Part shown: one piece after another, positions 16,256 to 24,961 of the stretch
Layout of the letters: every line of letters starts with the position of its first letter
Numbering within the stretch: position 1 is the first letter of the stretch
Assembly: GCA_028821475.1 (NCBI GenBank)
Contig: JAPPGB010000090.1
Coordinates: 19,447 to 83,446, forward strand
DNA length: 64,000 nucleotides
Source: Spirochaetaceae bacterium
Lineage (GTDB): Bacteria > Spirochaetota > Spirochaetia > SZUA-6 > Bin103
Reading direction: 5' to 3'
Notes under the pieces: model-generated
Told to the model about the DNA's origin: nothing
The model's input: the letters and a program-made list of their open reading frames with translations, nothing else
The model's database searches: none
Made by a program: the position numbers and the translations under genes

Positions 16256-19216
16256 TTACGGCAGGTTCAGCGGTATGTCGACCTCGGGCCCGCGCCGTGC
16301 ACGGTACGTGGGCACCGCCTGGTTTCCGTGCGACATGTGCAGATGCAGGAACACCTTACCGCTCGCAGGGGCGACCTCGCTTACCGCGATCATCTGGTTC
16401 AGCGCAACCGTCGCGCCTTGGACGTTACCCCACGAAATAAGCCAGCGGCCTTCCTCCACCTCCTCGACGGAACCCATGGAGAGGGAGTGCCCATACTCGT
16501 TCGGCAGCCGATAGTCGTGGATCAGGGCGGCTTGTGTCCCCGATGAGATGTCGTACTCCACCACTCGGGTGAAAGTCGGCTGTTCCTTCCTTGGGCCGAG
16601 GCAGCGGACACCGTTGTCGAACAGCAGGACCGTCTCCCGATCGGTGAGCACCGCGGTGTGTTGCCCGCAGAACTCACCCTCCGGGTCGTCGACGATCTCC
16701 AGGAACTCCGCATCCGACGCCGCGCCGGGATCGGTACCGCCGAGCTTCCACACGATGTCTCCGCTGCCGTCGGACCGCTTGATGCGCAGGACCTGGGAGC
16801 ACCCGCGAGACGAGACGATGACGTCACCATCGACAACCTGCAGCGAGTTGATGAACGCGTATCTGCCATCAAGGCTGCCCATCTGGCAGTCGCTGGGCTT
16901 CATGGTGCTCCGATGATCCCAGGAGTTCCAATAGAAATCGGAGCCGCCGAAGACCGGGTCGTACTCGCGAATTATCGAGTCCACGACCTCCAATTCTCCC
17001 AACGGATTCCCGTCGCGATCGGTAAACCCGCTGAAATCGCGCTTGGCGGTGTTCGTCAGGAGGCCTATGACGTCACCATCTTCGGTAACTCTGAGATCGT
17101 GACCGTTGGTTCGTGAAGCATACACGGTGATGTCGTGGATGAGATTGAATTTGGACGACAGCAGTTGACGGCCATGCAGGTATTTCACCGTCCGGTTGTT
17201 CGCCCTGATCGGGAAGCGGACAGGACCGAATACCCAACCGCCTCTGGCACGATGGAGCCTCGGGACACCGTTGTTGTCGAGCACGGCCATGTATTTCACA
17301 TTCCTGTCGTCGGGGCCGGGGTAGCGCGGAGTGACGAACAGGAACCCTTCCGAGACGTCGTCCGTCTTCGTCAACACGGCGATGGTGGGAAAGTCGTCCG
17401 GCAGACAGTGCACGACGTAGCGCGCCGTCTCGCCGCCGTCGCTGAGCTCGATGGCAACGTCGTGGTCTTGATCCACCGATAGCTGCACGTCGAGCATCCC
17501 TTGCGCCACCTGGTGGTCGGCCGGGTCGGCGCGCAGCAGGGTCAGCGTGGCGCCGTCACGGCCGGCGGCGGCGGTCACCTGCAGCGTCGTGGGGCTGGCG
17601 CAGGTCAGCGCGTAGTGGTGGATGCCGGAGTCGAATGCGGGATACATCGTGCCGCCGCCGGTCACCTGCAGGGAGGTCAGCAGTAGCGGCGGCGGCTCAT
17701 CGTCATCCTCGATGGTGCCGGTGGCGCTCCTGGTGGACGCCTCCAGCGTGGCGTTCGCCGCCGCGCTCAGCGTCACCGTGAACGTCTCCCGATCGTCCTC
17801 GTCCAGGGTGTCGTCGGCGACCACCACCGTCACCGTGCGCGCCGCCGCGCCGGCGTCGAAGGTCAGCGTGCCGTTCACCGCCGTGTAGTCCTCACCCGCG
17901 GTGGCGCTGCCGTCCGCCGTGGCGTAGTGCACGGTCACGGTCCGACCGCTGGCCGGTGTCAGGCTCACCGCGAACCGCATCGTGCCGTCCCCCTGCCCTT
18001 CGACCAGGCCGGCGTCGGCGATTTCGAGCCGCGGCGGCGGGTCGTCGTCCTCGATGGTCCCCGCCACGGTGGCGGTGACGCCGCCACCTGCCAGCGGCAC
18101 CGTCGCGTTGCTCAGCGTCACCGTGAGCCGCTCTTCGTCGGGCTCGTCCAGCAGGTCGTCCAGGACGGTGACCTCGATGGTCAGCGCAGCGGTGGATCCG
18201 GCTGGAAGGCTCAGCGTGCCGGTGGCCCGCGCGTAGTCCTCTCCCTCGGTGGCGGTATCGTCCGCGGTGGCGTAGTCCACGGTCGCCGTACGTCCGCCGG
18301 CCCGGCTCAGGGTCACCGCGAAGCTCAGCACGGCCCCCCGCTCGGAGACGCGCGCGGGCGCCACCCCCAGGGTGGACACATCGTCTTCCACGATCGTCAC
18401 CGGCAGCGCCGCGTGGGCGCCGTCGTAGCCGCCGCCGCGCACGTCGTGCGCCAGGGGCACCGCGGCGTCCGCCAACGCGTCGGCGTCCTGGGCCGCGGTG
18501 ACGGTTACCGTCTGCGCCAGCTCCCAGTCGGCAGCCGTGAACGACAGCTCCGGCGGCGCCACGGAGAGCTCGGTCGAGCCAGGCCGCGGCGTCACCGTGA
18601 CCGTGCCGGTGGGCTGCGAGCCGAGCCGCACCGTGTAGCTGGCGGAGCCGCCCTCGGGGACATTCAGCGCTGCCGGCTCGACCACCACGACGCGGGCGGC
18701 GGTGGCGTCCTCGCCGCCGCCGCCGCCGTCGCCGTCGTCGTCGTTGTCGCCGCCGTTGTCGCCGTCGTCGTCCTCGATGGTGGCCGTTGCCACCGCCAGC
18801 GTCGCACCGCCCTTGTCGCTGAGGCGCAGGGTGAAGGTTTCACTCGCCTCGGCGATCCGGTCGTCGAGGATGGTCACCTCGACCGGCTGCGCCAGGGTCG
18901 ACCCGGCGGGGAAGGACAGGGAGCCGCTCGCCTGCCGGTAGTCTTCGCCGGCGGTCGCGGTACCGTCCTCGGTGGCGTAGGAGATCGTGGTCGGTGCGTC
19001 GGAGGCGGCCGGACGGCTCACCGCAAAGCGCAGTACCCCGTCGGCCTCGCCGGCGTGGACGTCGGCGAGGGCCCACGTCGGCGGCGACCCGTCGTCCCGC
19101 GCCGCCGGCTCCTCCGGCGACCCGGCGGACGGCTCCTCGGACGAACCGGCGGACGGCAGGTTCGGCACCTCGCAGGCCGCCAGCAGCACCATCACACCGC
19201 ACCCCGCCCGCCGCAC
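16256..19216 (-). CDS. Large lipoprotein with Calx-beta repeats and an arylsulfotransferase-like domain
   Basis: From the GTG at 19216 the protein starts with a basic lipoprotein signal, RRAGCGVMVLLAAC, giving 986 residues; an upstream ATG at 19357 gives a poorer N-terminus. After a Ser/Glu/Pro linker come about four Calx-beta modules, recognised by repeats of YATxDGTATAGEDY and TIEDDD, which usually bind calcium. An Asp/Gly-rich linker separates the first module from the rest. The C-terminal ~430 residues are an ASST-type (Arylsulfotran) beta-propeller with GDIVWKLGG and FDNGVRCLG. Enzymatic ASST moves sulfate between phenols; catalytic His was not assigned here, so an adhesive or binding role is also possible. 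Its C-terminal coding end recurs as fragments at 19284 and 20482. Confidence 0.8.
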   Translation of the reverse strand: MRRAGCGVMVLLAACEVPNLPSAGSSEEPSAGSPEEPAARDDGSPPTWALADVHAGEADGVLRFAVSRPAASDAPTTISYATEDGTATAGEDYRQASGSLSFPAGSTLAQPVEVTILDDRIAEASETFTLRLSDKGGATLAVATATIEDDDGDNGGDNDDDGDGGGGGEDATAARVVVVEPAALNVPEGGSASYTVRLGSQPTGTVTVTPRPGSTELSVAPPELSFTAADWELAQTVTVTAAQDADALADAAVPLAHDVRGGGYDGAHAALPVTIVEDDVSTLGVAPARVSERGAVLSFAVTLSRAGGRTATVDYATADDTATEGEDYARATGTLSLPAGSTAALTIEVTVLDDLLDEPDEERLTVTLSNATVPLAGGGVTATVAGTIEDDDPPPRLEIADAGLVEGQGDGTMRFAVSLTPASGRTVTVHYATADGSATAGEDYTAVNGTLTFDAGAAARTVTVVVADDTLDEDDRETFTVTLSAAANATLEASTRSATGTIEDDDEPPPLLLTSLQVTGGGTMYPAFDSGIHHYALTCASPTTLQVTAAAGRDGATLTLLRADPADHQVAQGMLDVQLSVDQDHDVAIELSDGGETARYVVHCLPDDFPTIAVLTKTDDVSEGFLFVTPRYPGPDDRNVKYMAVLDNNGVPRLHRARGGWVFGPVRFPIRANNRTVKYLHGRQLLSSKFNLIHDITVYASRTNGHDLRVTEDGDVIGLLTNTAKRDFSGFTDRDGNPLGELEVVDSIIREYDPVFGGSDFYWNSWDHRSTMKPSDCQMGSLDGRYAFINSLQVVDGDVIVSSRGCSQVLRIKRSDGSGDIVWKLGGTDPGAASDAEFLEIVDDPEGEFCGQHTAVLTDRETVLLFDNGVRCLGPRKEQPTFTRVVEYDISSGTQAALIHDYRLPNEYGHSLSMGSVEEVEEGRWLISWGNVQGATVALNQMIAVSEVAPASGKVFLHLHMSHGNQAVPTYRARRGPEVDIPLNLP

Positions 19217-19283
19217 GATGCCCCAAACCGAGCCGGCAGACCGTACCGCCTCCGGGCTCGGTGAGCGGCGTGCGCCCCGCGCA

Positions 19284-19786
19284 CTACTCCGCCGGCGGAA
19301 AATTGAGCGGTATGGCAAGATCGGCTTCCGCTTCGCGGTACACGCGGCCGGTACCATATTGCTCGCCGTGCCCGGTCATGCGTACCCGAAAGATCTCGTT
19401 GCCGGTGGGGTCCACCTCGCTCACCGCGATGGTCGGGCCGTTGTTGCCCCAGGTGATCAGCCAGTTGCCGTTCGGCATGGCGGTCACTCCACCCCCGGAG
19501 GCGGCAAAGCCGTCCCGCTCCGGCAGCCGATACTCGCGCACGAAGCGCGCCTCCGTACCGGAAGAGATGTCGTACTCCACGATGCGGCTCACCGGCGGCA
19601 GATCCTTGCGCGGCCCCAGGCAGTGGTTGCCGTTGTCGAACATCAGTACCGACCCGGCCGGCGTTGCGCGCTCAACCGGGCGAGGTCGGCCCGTGCGTCG
19701 CCCCCCGGCACTTGGCAACCGGCGAGCAACAGCGACACGCACACGGCACCGAGCGCTGCCGAACCGTGGCGCCAACCGGCGCTCAT
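19284..19786 (-). pseudogene. Truncated, frameshifted copy of the arylsulfotransferase-like lipoprotein
   Basis: The ATG at 19786 begins a good lipoprotein signal (GAVCVSLLLAGCQVPGG) that stops after 47 codons. In the next frame, from about 19690 down to 19284, the sequence reads FDNGNHCLGPRK, RIVEYDISSGTEA and NWLITWGNNGPTIAVSEV, matching the tail of the large gene downstream (FDNGVRCLGPRK, VVEYDISSGTQA). The middle of the gene is missing and the two ends are out of frame, so this is an internal-deletion pseudogene. The ATG overlaps the stop of the PPC lipoprotein gene by four bases, showing that the pair was once translationally coupled. Confidence 0.8.
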
Positions 19787-20388
19787 CGGCAGTAATACCC
19801 AAACGGATCGTCCGGCGTTGGCGGACACTGTGCGTTGGCGAGTTCGACGGTGAGTTCGTAGGGGCCGGTCGAGCCGTTCTCTCCTGTCACGCGGATGTAG
19901 TAAGTGCCCGCGGCGAGGCTCCCTTCCCAGAGGAAGTTGTTCGACGCCGCCATGGTATTGAACTTCCACGAGCGGTCCGGATTCGGCGTGTCGATGTTCG
20001 CATCGGCCCCCCATACGCAAGGGGCCTCAGCCTCGTGCCGTTCTCCCCGGCACTCGGTAGTGATCGGGATACGGTCCTGGTCTTCCACCTGCCCCGCGGT
20101 GTCCGTGGCGCCGGTGGTCATCACCACGACGGTATTGAAGTCGTTTTTGAGTACCAACTCGAAGTAGTCGATGTCCTCCGCGCCGTCGATGCTGCCTTCG
20201 GCTCTATAGTCGGGGCCCGTCGCGGCATCCGGAGAGATCACCAGGGGAGTCGGCGTGAACTTCAAGGTCGCACTGCTGCAGCCGATCAACAGCGGGATGA
20301 TCCCGAGCGCCAATCCCGCCGCAAACAACAGTTTTTCCAGGGTGCCATCGAAGCGTGGTGGTCGTGCCGTCGCGCGGTTGCCTGACAT
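19783..20388 (-). CDS. PPC-domain lipoprotein
   Basis: From the ATG at 20388, 201 residues. An N-terminal signal with lipobox LLIGC is followed by a beta-rich domain in which SIDGAEDIDYFEL and AGTYYIRVTG followed by PYELTVEL match the bacterial pre-peptidase C-terminal (PPC) domain, usually found in secreted hydrolases and thought to aid secretion or binding. Here it stands alone. An in-frame ATG at 20490 would add 34 residues before the signal and is less likely. It overlaps the following sulfotransferase-like pseudogene by ATGA, suggesting a former surface-lipoprotein operon. Four cysteines in the second half may form disulfides. Confidence 0.75.
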   Translation of the reverse strand: MSGNRATARPPRFDGTLEKLLFAAGLALGIIPLLIGCSSATLKFTPTPLVISPDAATGPDYRAEGSIDGAEDIDYFELVLKNDFNTVVVMTTGATDTAGQVEDQDRIPITTECRGERHEAEAPCVWGADANIDTPNPDRSWKFNTMAASNNFLWEGSLAAGTYYIRVTGENGSTGPYELTVELANAQCPPTPDDPFGYYCR

Positions 20389-20390
20389 GA

Positions 20391-20405
20391 TGTCTAGTTT
20401 AGACA
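20391..20405. promoter_or_regulatory. Palindrome just upstream of the PPC lipoprotein start
   Basis: TGTCTA and TAGACA arms of 6 bp with a 3-base centre lie two bases upstream of the chosen ATG at 20388, where a ribosome site would be expected; none is seen. It may be an operator or a translational hairpin. The position is suggestive only. Confidence 0.35.
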
Positions 20406-20481
20406 CCGCAGAAACACTCTTCGATATCGGTTTTGATAAAGACTGCGATGTTTTGATGAACCTCGGTACCGCTTTTTGGAG

Positions 20482-20727
20482 GTCGGGCACTACCAGTTAC
20501 GGCAGGTTCAGCGGTATGTCGACCTCGGGCCCGCGCCGTGCACGGCAGGTGGCCACGGCCTGGGTTTCCGTGCGACAGGTGCAGGTGCAGGAAACACCTT
20601 ACCGCTCGCAGGCGGCTACCTCGCTCACCGCTATCAGTGCCGCCGGGGCCTCGTCGACCAGCGCCGCCTTGCCGGCCATCGCCTCCGCGACGGCAGGATC
20701 GTGGTCAACCTCAGCCCGGCGGTGCGG
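20482..20727 (-). pseudogene. Joined fragments of the sulfotransferase-like gene tail and the GHMP kinase gene
   Basis: 20482-20636 is a near copy of 16241-16395, the 3' end of the Calx-beta/sulfotransferase gene including its stop region. It joins directly to 20637-20727, which is a near copy of 11550-11640, an internal part of the GHMP kinase gene. Both pieces keep the original orientation. A second methyltransferase copy follows at 20848. The arrangement shows that the block holding GHMP kinase and methyltransferase was duplicated and then mostly deleted. No protein is expected from it. Confidence 0.75.
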
Positions 20728-20847
20728 ATGCGCGTGACGCCGGAATCAGCGCGGGGTGCCGCACGGGCGCCGCCCGCGCTGGGGACGGTCTCTACTATGC
20801 TCCCCGACCGACCGCCGGCGTACGCGGCTCCCCGCCCATCCCGCCGG

Positions 20848-21795
20848 TCACGCGGCGAACAGCGCGAAGGCGAAGTTGGGCGCCGGTGCGGTCATGTCGC
20901 TGCGCCCGGCCAGGTAGCGCCGTGCCTGCTGCTCGGGTGATACGTGGTCGAGTTCGGTGAAGCCGGCGCGGCGCAGTTCGGTATTCAGTTCGTCCGGCGT
21001 GAACATCGACAGCATCGGTTCGCCGCGCTTGGCGACGAACTGGTCGAGCTTGTCGGCGAACAGCAGGCCGTCGGCGGGCACGAGATGGCGGGGATACTTG
21101 TAGTCGAGGGCGACTCGGGTGCCGGGCGCCGCCACCGCGCCGATGCGGCCGAACGTGTCGCGGACGGCGTCGCGCGTCAGGTAGTAGGAGGTGCCCAGCC
21201 AGGAGAAGAACGCCGGCACCGCGCTGTCGTAGCCGGCCCGCGTGAGAGCCTCGTCGAGCCGCTCGGTCTCGAAATCCACCGGGGTAAACACGAGGTTTGC
21301 CGGCAGGTGGCCGTTTATGCTGAGCAGCTTGTCGCGTTTCAGGTCCTGCGACGCCGGACGATCGACCTCGAAGATGCGCAGCCGGCCGGCGAGGTCTCCC
21401 TGGCGAAGGCAGAAGGAATCGAGGCCCGCGCCGAGGATCACGTATTGCCGGGCTCCGGCCGCCACCGCTTCACGCAGGTGGTCCTCGGCGAAGCGCAGGC
21501 GCAGGATGTTCTCGGTGTGGATCGGTTTGAACTGCTTCAGGAGCCGATGCACGATGATCCTGTTCATCGCCCAGTTGTTGGCGACCAGCCGCCAGAACGG
21601 GGTGATCATCTGGATCGCGTAGGTGTCGGCGACAATCGGGGGCTGGTGCCAGCGCAGGTGGCTGGCGCGGATCGCCGCCGCGAGCACGGCCGTCGTGCTG
21701 GCGCGCTTGGCGCGCGTTTCCTGCCTGCTGTCGGACGCCACGGCCCCACTATCCATAGCCGAATCCGCCCACCCTGTACAGCACCGGGGTGGCAC
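20848..21795 (-). CDS. Class I SAM-dependent methyltransferase (LCMT/TIGR00027-like), copy 2
   Basis: A 315-residue close paralog of the protein at 12425-13390. The SAM motif YVILGAGLDSFCLR, the FEVDRPASQ strand and the FFSWLGTSYYLT segment are all kept, and differences are scattered substitutions, so it is probably functional. The start may be Met14 (21756), where similarity to copy 1 improves. In contrast to copy 1 it lacks an intact GHMP kinase downstream; only a fragment remains. Retention of an intact reading frame after duplication suggests selection or a recent event. Confidence 0.85.
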   Translation of the reverse strand: MPPRCCTGWADSAMDSGAVASDSRQETRAKRASTTAVLAAAIRASHLRWHQPPIVADTYAIQMITPFWRLVANNWAMNRIIVHRLLKQFKPIHTENILRLRFAEDHLREAVAAGARQYVILGAGLDSFCLRQGDLAGRLRIFEVDRPASQDLKRDKLLSINGHLPANLVFTPVDFETERLDEALTRAGYDSAVPAFFSWLGTSYYLTRDAVRDTFGRIGAVAAPGTRVALDYKYPRHLVPADGLLFADKLDQFVAKRGEPMLSMFTPDELNTELRRAGFTELDHVSPEQQARRYLAGRSDMTAPAPNFAFALFAA

Positions 21796-21842
21796 GCCTG
21801 GCCGGGCCGGCTCGGCGGACTATAGTTCCTTGCCCGCCATAC

Positions 21843-22715
21843 TCACCCATCGACGCAAACTGACTGGTTGTTCCACGGGACTGCCGCCAAGAACGCGGCG
21901 AGTTCCTTACTCAGTTCGGAGCTCTCGAACTGTAATCGTGGCAGACCCCCTCGGCCGATAACAATGGACATGGGATCGCCCGGGTGATTGAATTGACCCG
22001 TGACCGTGATTAACGCTTTCAGGCGCTCCGCCTCTCGATTGGAAACCTTGTCCTCTATGTGCTTGTTCTCATCGACAAAGCGCTCCGCCTCTGCGTACCG
22101 TTGCGGCCAAGCACCTCTCACCATAGGCACCAAGTGATCCTCGATCGTACCCACTGGATCGTCAGTCCCCCTGTGAAACACGAAACAACCAACAGGAACG
22201 GTTGTACCATCCACCCACTTACCGTGTTCAAGGCTCTCAAGATCGCCAAAGTGCGTGCGGTAACGCTCGCAGAATCCTGCAAGCGTAGCGCTGACACCCT
22301 CTCCGTTTGCGTCGAACAGGAAGGCAGCCGCGTATTCGGATACCTCGAATGTGCCGGTTGGCACATTCGTGAGCGTGGTCGCCAGATCTTGAAGGAGCTT
22401 CAGAATGTCGTCGCTCTGATCCTGTCCGTGAGTGCGAATCATGAAGAACATCGTATTGGTAGAGACGCTCTCAACTATTGATTCGAAGGAAGGCAGCGGC
22501 GGGTGCAGGGCGCCACGGACCGAAAGGTCACCGAGCGCATGTTGTTCGATTCGCTGAGCGATGAGGCCCCTTCTCGCGACTCCGCCCGGGCCAAATGGGG
22601 AGGGTAGCTCGCTGATCAGCTTGTCAACCCACTTGCATTCGCCATGCGTTCCCAGACTCCGTTGCGCAAACACGATATCGTGACGACCTTCACAAAATAC
22701 CAAGACCGCCCTCAT
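21843..22715 (-). CDS. TOPRIM-like protein (DUF3226-type), probable nuclease partner of the upstream ATPase
   Basis: A 290-residue protein beginning VLVFCEGRHD, in which Glu9 fits the catalytic Glu of a TOPRIM fold. A second acidic strand reads AAAFLFDANGEG (Asp135), and GTIEDHLVP (189-194 region) matches the GTxED signature I associate with DUF3226. The usual DxD is DAN, so metal binding may be altered. The start overlaps the end of the ParB/ATPase gene by ATGA, so the two are made together. By analogy with OLD and PARIS systems, this would be the effector nuclease and the ATPase the sensor. Family assignment is from motifs only. Confidence 0.65.
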   Translation of the reverse strand: MRAVLVFCEGRHDIVFAQRSLGTHGECKWVDKLISELPSPFGPGGVARRGLIAQRIEQHALGDLSVRGALHPPLPSFESIVESVSTNTMFFMIRTHGQDQSDDILKLLQDLATTLTNVPTGTFEVSEYAAAFLFDANGEGVSATLAGFCERYRTHFGDLESLEHGKWVDGTTVPVGCFVFHRGTDDPVGTIEDHLVPMVRGAWPQRYAEAERFVDENKHIEDKVSNREAERLKALITVTGQFNHPGDPMSIVIGRGGLPRLQFESSELSKELAAFLAAVPWNNQSVCVDG

Positions 22716-24961
22716 CGTACTACTCGGAGGTCGAAATCAACTGCGTCGTTGAGCTTCCGAAGTGTATCGCCGGAGTAGCGCTTCGCCGTCGCGCGCTCGC
22801 CCGCACGGCTGATGGCATAGCCGACGACGCCGTCAATGTCGTTCCCATTCAGGAGGAACGCATCTATCGCCTCCTTGCTATGGGTTGAAAGGAATACCTG
22901 AACCTTGAGTCTGGCCGCGAGGTCTTGCACTAGGCGCGTAAACTCGACGAGGAGTTCTGTATGTATTGCATTCTCAAATTCGTCAATGAGTAGCACCCCG
23001 CCACGAACGCCGGCACACAGCAGCCCGATCTCAAAAACACGCCGAACACCCTCACCGAACGCCGCAAGGTCGGGTGCCCGGGGAAATTCATCGTGCGTCA
23101 CAAGAAAACGGTCGAACCGATCTGCCAACTCAATATTATGGAGGCCGGGATCAACGTGGTCCCGAATGAAGTTGATGATCTGTGGTTTTGATCCGATCTC
23201 CAAGCTTTCCTTGTTGGAGTGTGCAAGTGTCTCCGGACGGTTGGCTGAAAATGGCGTGGTGAAAATAGAGCGACAGAGCCAATGCTGTCCCTGAAAAGTG
23301 GTCCTCCGGGGACGGTCGCTGAAAAACACCACCTCTGTACTCTGCTTATGATGTCCGTAGTGCGAATCGATCGTGAGCGCCGAAAGAAACGAGGTCTGGT
23401 CTTCAACGTCCGGTTCGGGTTCGTCCGCGATCGAAAACTCGACGCTTGCGGTGTTTTCCGGGATCTCATCAAAGCACCCGGAGACACGCGCCCGGCGCGG
23501 AAGCTGATCGACGAGCCAAAGGGGCGGCGGATCACTCTCCATCCGACCGCGCCAGCGGATCGCGTCCAGTAGCGCTCGCTCGTCGTTCTGGTGTGCAAGA
23601 AAGTATATGGCTTCAAGTAGCGAGGTCTTTCCGGCGTTGTTCAAGCCAACGATGAGATTGACTTGACCAAGGTGCTCAAGGGATAGACCACCGATCCCAC
23701 GGTACCCTTCAATATGAATCGAAGAAAACCGAGATTGGGTGATTTCGTTGAAGGGCTGCCACGGTAGGCGGGGGCCTGCGGCCGGCGGCTGCCGCTTGCG
23801 GGCCAGCAATATGCCCTGGAGCCTGCCAATGAGTTGTTCGACTTCGTCGAGTTCGCTTGAACCCAAGTCACCGAGCCGGCTGTTGAGCTTTTGGATCCCT
23901 CGATCGCACGACTTGAAAGCACCCTCGATCTCGCTTCTGACCAGAAGACCACTCGACAGCGTTGCTTCCTGCAGACTACGAGTTGCGTCGAGGCTCTTGA
24001 CGGCCTCGGGATCCGCGATGATCTTTCCGAGCTCGCGAACATGGCCTATCGTGGTGATCACAGGATCGGGCGATGATCGGATATCAACATCCTCGCCGAC
24101 GTCCTCTCCGTCATCGGTTTCTGCTTCGCGTGACATCCAGGAAAACAGACGATCGAGATTCGGTTGATTGCCTGCCTCGCGTCTTGTGTGGTCCCAAGAA
24201 AGCCAAGCACGAATTCCCTGGCTCTGGAGAACTTCACGGAATAGGTTGTACTGATCAGACTGCAGTTGGTCGCCGTAGTCGCTCCTCTTGTAGGCGTCGA
24301 CCAAAGCGAGCGTTCTCACCGATAGGTTGAACTCTCGTTTGCTTACACCGAGTGCACGGCAAACCTGATCCGCGTCGTTGCCGAAGCGCGGAAGTAGCTG
24401 TTCCATTGCTCGTGCTCGGTTAATGGCGGGCCAGCGGCGCTTGCCGGAAATATGGTGTAGGCCCATCATCACCAACCGATTACGCTCACCCGCATCACGG
24501 TACAAAACGACTGGCAACTCGGAGAATCGAGCGCTATCGAGACTGCCGAGGTCGATCGCACCCTCTTCATACCTGCGCTGCAAGTACTTGAGCGTGGCGA
24601 CACGCCGATTGCCCTCGATTACTACGAATCGCCCCTTGTCCGTACGTTGCACCAGGATCGGATCTATGTCGAGCCAACCGTTTGCTTCGATGCTGGCGAC
24701 TAGGTCTCGAACATTCTCCTGCTGGCGGCCTAGCACGATGCTAGTTGTGCGTCGCTGCACGTCTGCATCAAAAACGCGACCTGGAGGGACAAACCTGTAG
24801 TCGGGATGGTCCACGAAGCGGAAGTTGTTCGGATCAAGGTAGAGGCTGCTGAGCGACAGGGACTGTCGCCGGCTACTCATCTGATCAGCGATCTCGTCAT
24901 TCATGGGGGAACCTACTTTGCGTCCTACATAGAGGGCTTGCATCCTGTGATTGGCGTGCAT
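22712..24961 (-). CDS. ParB/Srx-like domain fused to an OLD/RecF-type ATPase
   Basis: A 749-residue protein. The N-terminal ~250 residues look like a ParB/sulfiredoxin-fold domain: the motif RFVVIEGNRRVATLKYL (EGNRR at 116-120) is the phosphate/nucleotide-binding signature, followed by a helical region like a ParB HTH. A helical linker (about 250-400) leads to an ABC-type ATPase with Walker A GLNNAGKTS (Lys445), Walker B VLLIDEFENAIH and a FLSTHSKEAIDAF switch. A start at Met20 (24904) is possible. It is coupled to the TOPRIM-like gene. ParB/Srx fused directly to an OLD-type ATPase is not an architecture I can name, so a new defence or regulatory system is plausible. Base composition is less GC-rich than its neighbours. 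Confidence 0.78.
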   Translation of the reverse strand: MHANHRMQALYVGRKVGSPMNDEIADQMSSRRQSLSLSSLYLDPNNFRFVDHPDYRFVPPGRVFDADVQRRTTSIVLGRQQENVRDLVASIEANGWLDIDPILVQRTDKGRFVVIEGNRRVATLKYLQRRYEEGAIDLGSLDSARFSELPVVLYRDAGERNRLVMMGLHHISGKRRWPAINRARAMEQLLPRFGNDADQVCRALGVSKREFNLSVRTLALVDAYKRSDYGDQLQSDQYNLFREVLQSQGIRAWLSWDHTRREAGNQPNLDRLFSWMSREAETDDGEDVGEDVDIRSSPDPVITTIGHVRELGKIIADPEAVKSLDATRSLQEATLSSGLLVRSEIEGAFKSCDRGIQKLNSRLGDLGSSELDEVEQLIGRLQGILLARKRQPPAAGPRLPWQPFNEITQSRFSSIHIEGYRGIGGLSLEHLGQVNLIVGLNNAGKTSLLEAIYFLAHQNDERALLDAIRWRGRMESDPPPLWLVDQLPRRARVSGCFDEIPENTASVEFSIADEPEPDVEDQTSFLSALTIDSHYGHHKQSTEVVFFSDRPRRTTFQGQHWLCRSIFTTPFSANRPETLAHSNKESLEIGSKPQIINFIRDHVDPGLHNIELADRFDRFLVTHDEFPRAPDLAAFGEGVRRVFEIGLLCAGVRGGVLLIDEFENAIHTELLVEFTRLVQDLAARLKVQVFLSTHSKEAIDAFLLNGNDIDGVVGYAISRAGERATAKRYSGDTLRKLNDAVDFDLRVVR

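Noticed and set aside
16256..19357. Start of the Calx-beta protein at 19357
   Set aside because: The extra 47 residues are basic and unconserved-looking and would bury the lipoprotein signal; the GTG at 19216 gives a proper signal.
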